NCBI GenBank assembly: GCA_016212475.1
Contig: JACRGC010000011.1
Location: 16,255-80,254 of the forward strand
From: Microcaldota archaeon
GTDB lineage: Archaea; Micrarchaeota; Micrarchaeia; Norongarragalinales; SBBD01
DNA: 64,000 bases
Reading direction: 5' to 3'
Shown piece after piece: positions 38,434-47,341 of this stretch. Position numbers and translations under genes: made by a program. Position 1 is the first letter of the stretch. Each line of letters opens with the position of its first letter. The notes beneath the pieces were generated by a model, which searched no databases, was not told the DNA's origin, and saw only the letters and a list, made by a program, of their open reading frames with translations.

Positions 38434-39086
38434 TTTTTATGAAAAAGAATGCAAAATCTAGCGTAAAACAAAAAAAACCCTCAACTAACTTCATAAACAA
38501 GGGAGTAATGGTATTTGGAAAAAAGGATGCCCAATTAGGGATTGTAAAAAGGAAGGGAAAGGCGGAACCATTTGATGAGAGGAAAGCTTACGGGAGCATA
38601 TTTTGGGCGTGCAAATCAGTTGGGTTGCAGGAAAATCAAAGCGAATCGATATCCGCAGGGATTGTAAACGATCTAAAGAAAAAATTGGAACTGAAAAACG
38701 AATTGGATTCCAAGGAAATTTTTAGATTCGTTTCGGCCAAGCTATTTTTGGTTAGCAAGCCAGCCGCGCATAAATACAAGGAACTGGAAAAGGAGCACGG
38801 CATTTCAAGCACCCCGCAGGTTCATATCGTCAAGCGCAAAGGGCATTTGGAGCTTTATGATGAGAAGAAAGCGTACGCAAGCATTTACTGGGCATCAAAG
38901 AGCGCGCATTTGAACGAATTGGAAGCCGAATTCATTGCTGAAACCGTAATGAAGGAGTTGAATGCTTTCATTGCAACAAAGAAAATGATAAATTCAGCTC
39001 AAATACTCAAATTTGTAGCGGAAAAGATGACCAAGATCAACTCGGATGCCGCGTATATGTACGAAAAGCACATGGATATCAATTAA
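38430..39086 (+). CDS. Tandem ATP-cone protein without a catalytic domain
   Basis: Two repeats: IVKRKGKAEPFDERKAYGSIFWACKSVGL and IVKRKGHLELYDEKKAYASIYWASKSAHL. Confidence 0.8.
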   Translation: MIFMKKNAKSSVKQKKPSTNFINKGVMVFGKKDAQLGIVKRKGKAEPFDERKAYGSIFWACKSVGLQENQSESISAGIVNDLKKKLELKNELDSKEIFRFVSAKLFLVSKPAAHKYKELEKEHGISSTPQVHIVKRKGHLELYDEKKAYASIYWASKSAHLNELEAEFIAETVMKELNAFIATKKMINSAQILKFVAEKMTKINSDAAYMYEKHMDIN

Positions 39087-39105
39087 ACAAAAAATTGGTG
39101 ATATT

Positions 39106-39252
39106 ATGGGGAAAGTTTGCAATAACTGCGGAAAGGATGTTGGGAATGAGAAAATACTGAAGGGCGGAAGCACATTTTGCTGCAAGGTTTGCAGTGATGA
39201 GTTTTCCAAAACCGGAAAAGCCAAAAAGCCCGCCATTTGCGAGTTTTGTTAA
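39106..39252 (+). CDS. Small zinc-finger protein
   Basis: MGKVCNNCGKDVGNEKILKGGSTFCCKVCSDEFSKTGKAKKPAICEFC; GGTGA Shine-Dalgarno upstream of ATG 39106. Confidence 0.75.
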   Translation: MGKVCNNCGKDVGNEKILKGGSTFCCKVCSDEFSKTGKAKKPAICEFC

Positions 39253-39421
39253 TTTCTCAATGGAGGAATTAAACATCAATCGCAAGAGCCATGGTCGCGA
39301 ACAAATGGGGGCAAACCTTTTGCAATTCCGATTAGATTTTCAATTGGGTGCCTTTTGCTTTTTTTAATTATCTTTGAGTTTTTGCCACTTATTTTTTCCA
39401 TTTTGTATTTTCCCTAAGTGT

Positions 39422-40033
39422 TTACTTATTTTTTACCAGCTTCTCAACCGTGATTTTGAACTTTAAAGTTTGCCCGGCAAGGAAGTGGTTGAAATCAATT
39501 GTTGCACTTGTTGCATTGACTGATTTTACGACTCCGGAAGCTCCGGATTGCGTTTGAACTTTTGTTCCAACAACCGGATCAATCCCGGCTGCCTCAAGAT
39601 CCTTTAATGGCATTGAAACAATTGCCTGCGGGTTGGATTCGCCATACCCATCCTTTGGTGGAATCAAAACTGTTTTGGTTTCTCCAATTTTCATCCCTAA
39701 AACGCCAGTATCAAAGCCTTTTATCATCTGGCCAGCTCCTACTTGAAAATCAAGAGTTTCATAAGGCCTTGCGGCTTGGAATATTTTTGCGGCTTTTGCA
39801 TCGGCTACAACGTTTGTATCGAATACTTTGCCATCCGGAGTTGATCCCGTATACCAAACTGAAACCGTATCGCCATTTTCCACGACCATATTCCCACCTG
39901 TTTTTATTTCTAGAGTATTTTGAAGGGTTGAAACTGCTAATTGTGTTGGGGAAGGGGATGAAACCTGCGGCTGATTTGATGTGCACCCCAAAAGAAGAAG
40001 CGAAAGCGCAATTATCAATAGGTATTGTTTCAT
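39422..40033 (-). CDS. FKBP-type peptidyl-prolyl isomerase, lipoprotein
   Basis: Lipobox LLLLGCTS; VENGDTVSVWYTGSTPDGKVFDTN...MIKGFDTGVLGMKIGETKTVLIPPKDGYGE. Confidence 0.93.
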   Translation of the reverse strand: MKQYLLIIALSLLLLGCTSNQPQVSSPSPTQLAVSTLQNTLEIKTGGNMVVENGDTVSVWYTGSTPDGKVFDTNVVADAKAAKIFQAARPYETLDFQVGAGQMIKGFDTGVLGMKIGETKTVLIPPKDGYGESNPQAIVSMPLKDLEAAGIDPVVGTKVQTQSGASGVVKSVNATSATIDFNHFLAGQTLKFKITVEKLVKNK

Positions 40034-40086
40034 TAAAACCACTTCCAAATTTGATGCAGATTAGGTATAAAAAACAGCGGGTTGCT

Positions 40087-40548
40087 TTAGAAATCTTTTT
40101 TCCTAATTTCGCCCAAAATCGCATCCGCAATGGTTTTTGGGTCAATTTTTTTGATTTCTAATTGCCGGTAGATGATTTTCTTATTTGCCATTTTTGCAAT
40201 GAAACTTGCGGTTTCCTTGTGCGATAGGTACTCTTCCTTTGAAACATCAGGCCCAAAAATATGGATCAGCACGACATTTTCAGGTGCGCCCTTGGCATTT
40301 TCAAGCCATTTCCAGTATTTGGCAATATTTTCTGAAATGGTTGCAGGGTCGTTTTCAATTTCAGCAAAAATCAAGGGGTAATTTTTAAGCTTGATCCGAA
40401 GGTCAAACCCCTGCGCAGGCATATCGTTTTTGGAAATCAGCACGTCCCTCACGGCTTCAATATCTATATTGCCAAGTCCAAATTCACTTTCCAGAAGTTT
40501 TCCGGTTTCATGTAAGAGTTTTGCTTTGCTTTCCAATCCAATCACCAA
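40087..40548 (-). CDS. Hypothetical, possible nuclease-like fold
   Basis: FDLRIKLKNYPLIFAEIENDPATI weakly suggests a D...ExE core. Confidence 0.5.
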   Translation of the reverse strand: MVIGLESKAKLLHETGKLLESEFGLGNIDIEAVRDVLISKNDMPAQGFDLRIKLKNYPLIFAEIENDPATISENIAKYWKWLENAKGAPENVVLIHIFGPDVSKEEYLSHKETASFIAKMANKKIIYRQLEIKKIDPKTIADAILGEIRKKDF

Positions 40549-40842
40549 GAATTAGGAACATTCAACAAATAATTGGAAAAATTATTAATGGGAGAAGTAT
40601 GATTTGCATACTTATTAGGCTGCTAAAAGGCATTGGAGCTTGATTGTTTTGAATAAACCAGAACAGGTTGATTAAAAGCAAACCATTATTAGTTTCAAGT
40701 GCGTATTAATTACAGTAAAGTTGGCAATTCTAGTTATATCATGTTGAAGGCGTAGTCAATAGGTATTTATACTTAAACTGCCATATTATACTGCTGCTCA
40801 GTGGTTAAATACACCCTAGCACGATTTATCCGAGGTGGGCAC

Positions 40843-41250
40843 ATGAACGACTCAATTAAGCTATATGTTGTCAAATGCGGAAGCTGCAATTCAAAGCAGG
40901 TTTGGGATAATAGCATAAAGCACAAGGTTTGCGCAGAGTGCAACTCCCATGTCGTCATGAAGACTGCTTCCCCAGAAGAGCTTAAGGGAGTTAAGGCAAC
41001 TATTGGAAACGTCCCGCTTACATTTTCTAATTATTGGGTCTATTCGTTTTCGCCAGAAGATGTCGAGGAAGCTGTAATCATTAGGAAGGATAGGCAAAAG
41101 AAGATGAAGGAAGATGTTGAGGATAGGAGAAAATTTGCCCAAATGGAAAAGATGAACTATGTCGTAAAGGCATCCAATGGAAAACTTGCAAAGCGGCCAA
41201 TGCTAAATGATGGGCACAAAAAACTGAAAAGCAAAAAGAAAGGGAAGTAA
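40843..41250 (+). CDS. Zinc-ribbon protein, unknown function
   Basis: VVKCGSCNSKQVWDNSIKHKVCAECNSHVV (CxxC...CxxC); Lys-rich tail. Confidence 0.7.
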   Translation: MNDSIKLYVVKCGSCNSKQVWDNSIKHKVCAECNSHVVMKTASPEELKGVKATIGNVPLTFSNYWVYSFSPEDVEEAVIIRKDRQKKMKEDVEDRRKFAQMEKMNYVVKASNGKLAKRPMLNDGHKKLKSKKKGK

Positions 41251-41400
41251 TTGGTTTTCAAATAATTTTCAATGTTAAGTGAAAAATTTTGAATTCGGGG
41301 CAAATTGCTGATTTTTTCCTACCAATTGTAATTCTAATGGCAAATTACCATCCATCCATTTCCAATAAGGTTTAAAATTTACAACTAATTCTATATAGCC

Positions 41401-42342
41401 ATGGAATTATTTTTCATAGCCCTTACGATTATTGGGTTGATACTATTCGAAGCAGTAAGCAGTTTTGATAACGCAGTTATCAATGCCGAAATCCTTCGCA
41501 AGATGTCGCCTTGGGCGCGCAGATGGTTTTTGATTTGGGGCTTATTCATTGCAGTATTTTTGCTTAGGGGTTTGCTTCCACTGCTGATTGTTTTCATCTC
41601 AAATCCATCGCTTGGGATTGTTGGGGCGTTTACAGCCACGTTTAGCGATGATCCGGAAGTTGCGCACACAATTGAAAAATCCGCCCCAATTCTCCTCGTA
41701 GGCGGAGGAGTATTCCTGATTTTCGTATTCTTCCATTGGCTATTTTTGGAAACCAAGAATTTTGGGCTTAAGGGCGAAAAATTCATGGCTAGGCAGGGAG
41801 TTTGGTTTTATGCGGTTGTTTCCATCCTTTTAGCTATTATTACATGGGAAGCGCTAAAAGTTGAGCCGTTAATGGCATTTTCAGCAGTTGTTGGATCGAC
41901 AGCATTTTTCATAACCCATGGATTTAGGCAAAATGCCGAGCTTAAGGAAAAGGAGATGATTGAAGGAAAAAGCAACATGAGCGATTGGAGCAAAATCCTG
42001 TATTTGGAGGTAATTGATGCCAGCTTTTCAATTGATGGGGTGATTGGGGCGTTTGCATTTACCATGTCGGTTCCCCTAATTCTTGTAGGAAATGGCATTG
42101 GCGCTTTTATTGTTCGTGAAATGACTATAAGAAACATAGAAAATGTGCAAAAATACAAATACCTCAAAAACGGAGCGATGTATTCGATTTTGGTGCTTGG
42201 AACTGTAATGGTTTTGGACGCTTTTGCCTTCCATATCCCAATTTGGTTCTCGCCAATATCAACAATTGCAATAATTGGGTATTTCTTTAGGAAATCCTTA
42301 AAGGAGATTGGAACTCCAAGCGGACAGCACCTAAATCACTGA
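41401..42342 (+). CDS. DUF475/TerC-like membrane protein
   Basis: EAVSSFDNAVINAEILRKM and EVIDASFSIDGVIGAFA. Confidence 0.88.
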   Translation: MELFFIALTIIGLILFEAVSSFDNAVINAEILRKMSPWARRWFLIWGLFIAVFLLRGLLPLLIVFISNPSLGIVGAFTATFSDDPEVAHTIEKSAPILLVGGGVFLIFVFFHWLFLETKNFGLKGEKFMARQGVWFYAVVSILLAIITWEALKVEPLMAFSAVVGSTAFFITHGFRQNAELKEKEMIEGKSNMSDWSKILYLEVIDASFSIDGVIGAFAFTMSVPLILVGNGIGAFIVREMTIRNIENVQKYKYLKNGAMYSILVLGTVMVLDAFAFHIPIWFSPISTIAIIGYFFRKSLKEIGTPSGQHLNH

Positions 42343-42430
42343 TATTAGATTAAGGATTGCCTAAAATTTAAGTCCAGCCCCTAATTTTTTCAATTTGGCT
42401 TGATCGATACCAATAAATAGCGTTTTTCCA

Positions 42431-45238
42431 TTGTTTATTCCGATACCAATGCCAAGGCCAAATGAATCCGCAAAATTCCATTCAATTTCATTTGAGGATG
42501 CAATAAAAGCGCTAAAATCGGATGCGTCCGGCTTAACCCGGGTTGAATCAGAAAAGAGGCTTTTGGAATACGGCCCAAACACATTGAAAGAGCGGAAAAA
42601 GAAAACCGTATTTGGGATGTTCATTGACGAATTCAAGGATTTTGTGGTTTTGCTATTGATTGCCGCGGCAATAATTTCGGCTGCAACCACTTTTTTTGCG
42701 CACGAGGGGGATTACATAGATTCAATTGCAATAATTGCAATCGTTGTGATAAATGCGGCAATTGGAGTTTACCGGGAATATAGCGCAGGCAAGGCAATTG
42801 ACGCCCTTCGAAAACTGATTCAAAACAAGGCAAAGGTTGTCCGCGATGGCAAGGAAATTGAAATCAACACAACTGATCTGGTGCCTGGAGATATAATTGT
42901 TCTTCACGAAGGCGACAAAATCCCAGCTGATGCTAGACTTATTGAAAGCCATAATTTGGAAATTGAGGAAGCCAGCTTAACTGGTGAAAGCGTCCCGGTT
43001 GCAAAAAGCGCTGATTTCATTTCAAATGAAAAATCCGTGATCAATGAGCAAAAGAACATGATTTTCATGAGCACTCTTGTAACCAAGGGCGAGGCCAGGG
43101 CCGTTGTATGCTACACCGGCGAAAAAACGCAGATTGGAAATATTGCTACCTTAGTGCAAACAATTGAGCAGACACAAACTCCCTTGCAGGAAAAACTGGA
43201 AGGGCTTGGAAAACAGCTTGGCAAATTGGCTATTGGGGCGGTTGCTATTGTTTTTGTTGTGGATGTTGGCAGGTACATTTTGCTAAATGGCACGAATAAC
43301 AGCTCTTTTTTCAAGCAGATTTTGGAAATGTTCCTAATTGCAGTAAGCCTAGCGGTTGCCGCAATCCCTGAAGGGCTGCCGGCAGTTGTCACAATTGCAC
43401 TTGCAATTGGCGTGCAAAGAATGGCAAAGCGCAACTCCATCATCAGGAGGCTTCCTGCAGCGGAAGGGCTTGGCTCTTCGACTGTAATTTGCTCGGATAA
43501 GACCGGAACGCTTACTAAAAATGAAATGACAGTTCGTAAAATCTTCACAAACGGAAAAACTTATTCGGTCGGAGGGGAAGGGTATGGGATTTTTGGAAAG
43601 TTTTCAGATGAGGCAGGAAAGGAAATAGCGCCCCTAAAGGAGAGCAATTTTGTTGAAATGCTAGATTCAGCGGCGCTTTGCAATAATGCAGCGCTTGTTG
43701 ATTCTGCAAATTCCAAGGATCAGAAAGGGATCATTGGCGACCCAACCGAAGCTTGCCTGCTTGTAGTTGCAAGGAAAGCCGGTATCGATTACATAAAGGA
43801 GAAAAAACTCCGGAAGAAATTAGAAGAGCTGACATTTGATTCAAACAGGAAGATGATGACCGTAATTTATGAAGAGGAGGAAGCGGGGGTCATGGCATAC
43901 ACAAAAGGCGCCCCTGAAATGCTCCTTGAAAAATGCGGATCGATTTTAAGGAATGGCAGGATTGAAAAATTGGAAGCGAAGGATAAAGCTGCAATTTTGA
44001 AAAAGAATGAAGAGTTCGCATCCTCCGGGCTTCGAATACTTGGATTTGCATTCAAGAATCTAAAAACCAAAAAGCAAAAGGGATTTGCAATTGCCGAAGT
44101 TGAAAAGGAACTGGTATTTACGGGTTTGATGGCAATGATGGACCCCCCAAGGCAGGAGGTTAAGCAGGCAATTGCAATTTGCAGGAATGCGGGCATAAGA
44201 ACAATCATGATAACCGGGGATAACGAAATTACCGCTCGCGCAATTGCTAAAGAGCTTGGAATGTTTGATGAAAAAACCGATAAAACAATAACAGGCAACC
44301 AGCTTGAGCAGATGCAGGATGCTGATTTTGAAAAAATTGTTGGCAACATCAAGGTTTACGCGAGGGTTTCACCGGAGCATAAGATGAAAATAGTTTCAGC
44401 GCTTCAAAAACGCGGAGAAATTGTTGCAATGACTGGAGATGGGGTCAATGACGCCCCAGCAATTAAGAAAGCCGATATTGGAATTGCAATGGGAATTACC
44501 GGAACCGATGTTGCAAAGGAAAGCGCGGATATGGTAATTACGGATGATAATTTTGCATCAATTGTTGCAGCAGTTGAAGAAGGAAGAGTGATTTTTGATA
44601 ACATATTGAAATCCGTCAAATACCTGATTTCTTGCAACATTGCAGAAGTCCTTGTAATATTCATTGCCATAATTGTAGGATGGGATTCGCCACTTATCCC
44701 AATCCAGATTCTTTGGATGAACCTTGCAACCGACGCCCTGCCCGCGCTTGCGCTAGCTTCGGGCAGCAAGGCAAATGATATCATGCAAAGAAAGCCAAGG
44801 GACCCCAAAGCTCCGGTTCTTAATTCTAAAACTATGGGAAAACTCGCGTATGTTGGCATTCTAATAACCATTGGCACCCTTGGGATGTATTGGTTCCAAT
44901 TGGAAACCAAAGGTTTGGAAACAGCAAGGACTTTTGCTTTTTCCACGATGATATTCTTCCAGCTTTTTATAGCCTTATCATGGCATTCAGGCAGTGAAAC
45001 AATTTTTAAAGCGGGGGTTTTCAGGAATAAATTTCTCATTTCTGCCATACTCTTGGGTTTTGCGGCCCAATTTTTGATTGTGCAAACAGGCGCATTTGCA
45101 GCCATATTCGAAACGGTTCCATTGACTGGAATTGAATGGGCAGTCATTGTGCTTGTAAGCTCATCGGTTTTGGTGGCAGGAGAAGTTGCCAAATACGTTG
45201 CCAAAATGAGGGGAACAAGGGTTATTTTTGCCGACTGA
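42431..45238 (+). CDS. P2-type cation (Ca2+-like) ATPase
   Basis: [54 protein letters not shown]. Confidence 0.95.
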   Translation: MFIPIPMPRPNESAKFHSISFEDAIKALKSDASGLTRVESEKRLLEYGPNTLKERKKKTVFGMFIDEFKDFVVLLLIAAAIISAATTFFAHEGDYIDSIAIIAIVVINAAIGVYREYSAGKAIDALRKLIQNKAKVVRDGKEIEINTTDLVPGDIIVLHEGDKIPADARLIESHNLEIEEASLTGESVPVAKSADFISNEKSVINEQKNMIFMSTLVTKGEARAVVCYTGEKTQIGNIATLVQTIEQTQTPLQEKLEGLGKQLGKLAIGAVAIVFVVDVGRYILLNGTNNSSFFKQILEMFLIAVSLAVAAIPEGLPAVVTIALAIGVQRMAKRNSIIRRLPAAEGLGSSTVICSDKTGTLTKNEMTVRKIFTNGKTYSVGGEGYGIFGKFSDEAGKEIAPLKESNFVEMLDSAALCNNAALVDSANSKDQKGIIGDPTEACLLVVARKAGIDYIKEKKLRKKLEELTFDSNRKMMTVIYEEEEAGVMAYTKGAPEMLLEKCGSILRNGRIEKLEAKDKAAILKKNEEFASSGLRILGFAFKNLKTKKQKGFAIAEVEKELVFTGLMAMMDPPRQEVKQAIAICRNAGIRTIMITGDNEITARAIAKELGMFDEKTDKTITGNQLEQMQDADFEKIVGNIKVYARVSPEHKMKIVSALQKRGEIVAMTGDGVNDAPAIKKADIGIAMGITGTDVAKESADMVITDDNFASIVAAVEEGRVIFDNILKSVKYLISCNIAEVLVIFIAIIVGWDSPLIPIQILWMNLATDALPALALASGSKANDIMQRKPRDPKAPVLNSKTMGKLAYVGILITIGTLGMYWFQLETKGLETARTFAFSTMIFFQLFIALSWHSGSETIFKAGVFRNKFLISAILLGFAAQFLIVQTGAFAAIFETVPLTGIEWAVIVLVSSSVLVAGEVAKYVAKMRGTRVIFAD

Positions 45239-45313
45239 ATTTGAAAATTGCCAAATTGAATTGCTTAATTATTTTTAACGTGATTTTGATTGATTGTTTG
45301 AATGTGATTTTGA

Positions 45314-45889
45314 ATGCATAAAATACGCTTTGCCTCATCCAACCCCGAAAAGATACTGGAAGTTTCCCAAATCCTTGGAAAAAAAGGGATTGAAGTTGTT
45401 CCAATCAAAACTGACCTTAAGGAAATCAGGTCTGAAAACCAATTGGAAGTTGCAATTGAAAAAGCAAAAACAGCATTTGCAATTGTAAAAAGGCCAGTTA
45501 TTGCCGAAGATACAGGGGTGTATTTTGATGCATACGAAAACTTTCCAGGGGCTTTCCCATCGTTTGTTTTCCGTGAACTTGGCTATGATGGTATTTTGAG
45601 ATTATTGGAGGGAAAAAACAGGAAGGCGCATTTCAAAACAATAGTTGCTTACTTTGATGGAAAAACACTGAAAACATTCATTGGCATTTGCGCCGGAAGA
45701 ATAACAGGCATTCCAGATGAAAAGAAATACCAAAATATAAAACTCCCATACGAGGCAATTTTTATCCCCGATGGGAGGAAATTGCGCCTGAGCAGGACAA
45801 ACAAGACGGAAAAGCACAAATTTTCGCACAGGTCAATAGCGGTTGGAAAATTTGCGGAATGGTTTTTAGGAATCAAATCCCGCAGATAA
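45314..45889 (+). CDS. RdgB/HAM1-family (d)ITP/XTP pyrophosphatase
   Basis: IRFASSNPEKILEV, VIAEDTGVYFDAYENFPGAF, KFSHRSIAVGKF. Confidence 0.9.
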   Translation: MHKIRFASSNPEKILEVSQILGKKGIEVVPIKTDLKEIRSENQLEVAIEKAKTAFAIVKRPVIAEDTGVYFDAYENFPGAFPSFVFRELGYDGILRLLEGKNRKAHFKTIVAYFDGKTLKTFIGICAGRITGIPDEKKYQNIKLPYEAIFIPDGRKLRLSRTNKTEKHKFSHRSIAVGKFAEWFLGIKSRR

Positions 45890-45937
45890 TCCATTTTGCC
45901 AGCAATTAAGTATAAAATTTATTTGCAAGCGCCCGCA

Positions 45938-46900
45938 TTAACCGAACTGCTTTTTTAATTTAAGCAGGGCTTCAAGCCTCTTTGCAGTCAAGGGGTGCGT
46001 CATGAGCCATTCCCTCTTCCCCATTTTCTTTTCCTGTTCTATTGCTTCGATTAGTGAATGTTCATTCCCGGATGCAATGGCCAAAACTATTGCGTGCACT
46101 TCCCTTTTTCCTTCACCCGAAGGATCGGCTATGTAAAACGCCTTCATCATGACATTTGTTGGCTGTGGTTTTGATTGCATGATCCTATAGCTGATTTTTG
46201 CTAGGCCCCTCATCAATGCCTGAGGCTTTTTGGTTGCATAAGCTGAAAATTCATCCGCATAGTATTCCCGGCTCCTAGAAAGCCAAAGGACCAGCAGCTG
46301 GCCGATGAATTGGGCAACCATGGCGCCGATAAATACCATTATGGAACTGCCCATATTGCGGTCGCGATTCCCAGATCCGAACAAAATGACGGCATAATAG
46401 AGGATGATTGGCAAAGCAGCTGCAAGTGTCATTGCAAGTACATCCCGATGCTTTATATGCCCGATTTCATGGGCAATAACGCCTTCCAGTTCATCATCAT
46501 CCAACAAATCCAAAAGACCTGAATGGACTGCCACATTGGATGAGCCCTGGGTTCTTCCAAAAGCAAACGCGTTGGGCGAGGGGTCGTTGACAATGTATAA
46601 TTTGGGCGATGGAATTCCGGCTAATTGCGAATACTTGTTAACCATGGCATGCAGTTTAACGGCTTCATTTGGCTTTAATTCCTTGGCTTTGGTTGCCCAC
46701 TTTATCAGGCTTGGGCCAAAGTACCACTGGATCGCAATCATCAAAAATGAAACCAGCATCCATACGTAAATTACTCCTCCGCCCCGAATTCCACTATACC
46801 AAAGCACCACCCCGATGATCCCGGATATTGCCCCAAATACGAGAATCGACGTAAGGGTTATCCTTAGGTTGAGGTTTGAAATTCCATTAACAGATTGCAT
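45938..46900 (-). CDS. htpX: HtpX-like M48 zinc metalloprotease
   Basis: EGVIAHEIGHIKHRDVLAMT (HExxH), SREYYADEFSA. Confidence 0.95.
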   Translation of the reverse strand: MQSVNGISNLNLRITLTSILVFGAISGIIGVVLWYSGIRGGGVIYVWMLVSFLMIAIQWYFGPSLIKWATKAKELKPNEAVKLHAMVNKYSQLAGIPSPKLYIVNDPSPNAFAFGRTQGSSNVAVHSGLLDLLDDDELEGVIAHEIGHIKHRDVLAMTLAAALPIILYYAVILFGSGNRDRNMGSSIMVFIGAMVAQFIGQLLVLWLSRSREYYADEFSAYATKKPQALMRGLAKISYRIMQSKPQPTNVMMKAFYIADPSGEGKREVHAIVLAIASGNEHSLIEAIEQEKKMGKREWLMTHPLTAKRLEALLKLKKQFG

Positions 46901-47003
46901 TGCAACACCCTTAAAATATACTGATCACAAATAACATTGTTTTGCTATATATAAAGGTATTTTTTTGATTTGTGAAAAAAATGGATCGTGCAAAAAACCC
47001 CCA

Positions 47004-47270
47004 CTAATCGGCAGGTGTTGAAATTTTGGAGTAAGTTTTAGGTTTTCGATCCGACAAGAAATCAACTATTCCCTTAAATCCTGTTGCTGCCTTAAAATCA
47101 ATTTCGGCAATCAAAAGCTCCTCTTCAGTTCCTCCCTCAACAACAGTATTCCCATAAGGGTCAACCGCCCTGCTCCGGCCAAAGTAGTTATAAACGCCAT
47201 CTGTTCCGATGCGGCTTATATGCGCATTATTATGGCTTTTGAAATGGTTGAGTTTATAGCCGGTATTGCG
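47004..47270 (-). pseudogene. C-terminal remnant of a nitrilase/carbon-nitrogen hydrolase
   Basis: Minus-strand open stretch ISRIGTDGVYNYFGRSRAVDPYGNTVVEGGTEEELLIAEIDFKAATGFKGIVDFLSDRKPKTYSKISTPAD-stop; in-frame TAG at 47271-47273 and no upstream catalytic body. Confidence 0.8.
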
Positions 47271-47341
47271 CTATTTCATTGCCATTCCCTATGAGGTTGC
47301 CATTTGTTTTTTTGCCCTTTTCTCCTTTTAGGCTAAAGAAC

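Noticed and set aside
42361-42690. 109-aa minus-strand ORF at the start of the first ATPase
   Set aside because: C-terminus looks gene-like but most of it is antisense to the conserved ATPase N-terminus; not supported.
44404-45204. 266-aa minus-strand ORF opposite the first P-type ATPase
   Set aside because: Antisense to a conserved ATPase C-terminus; no motifs.
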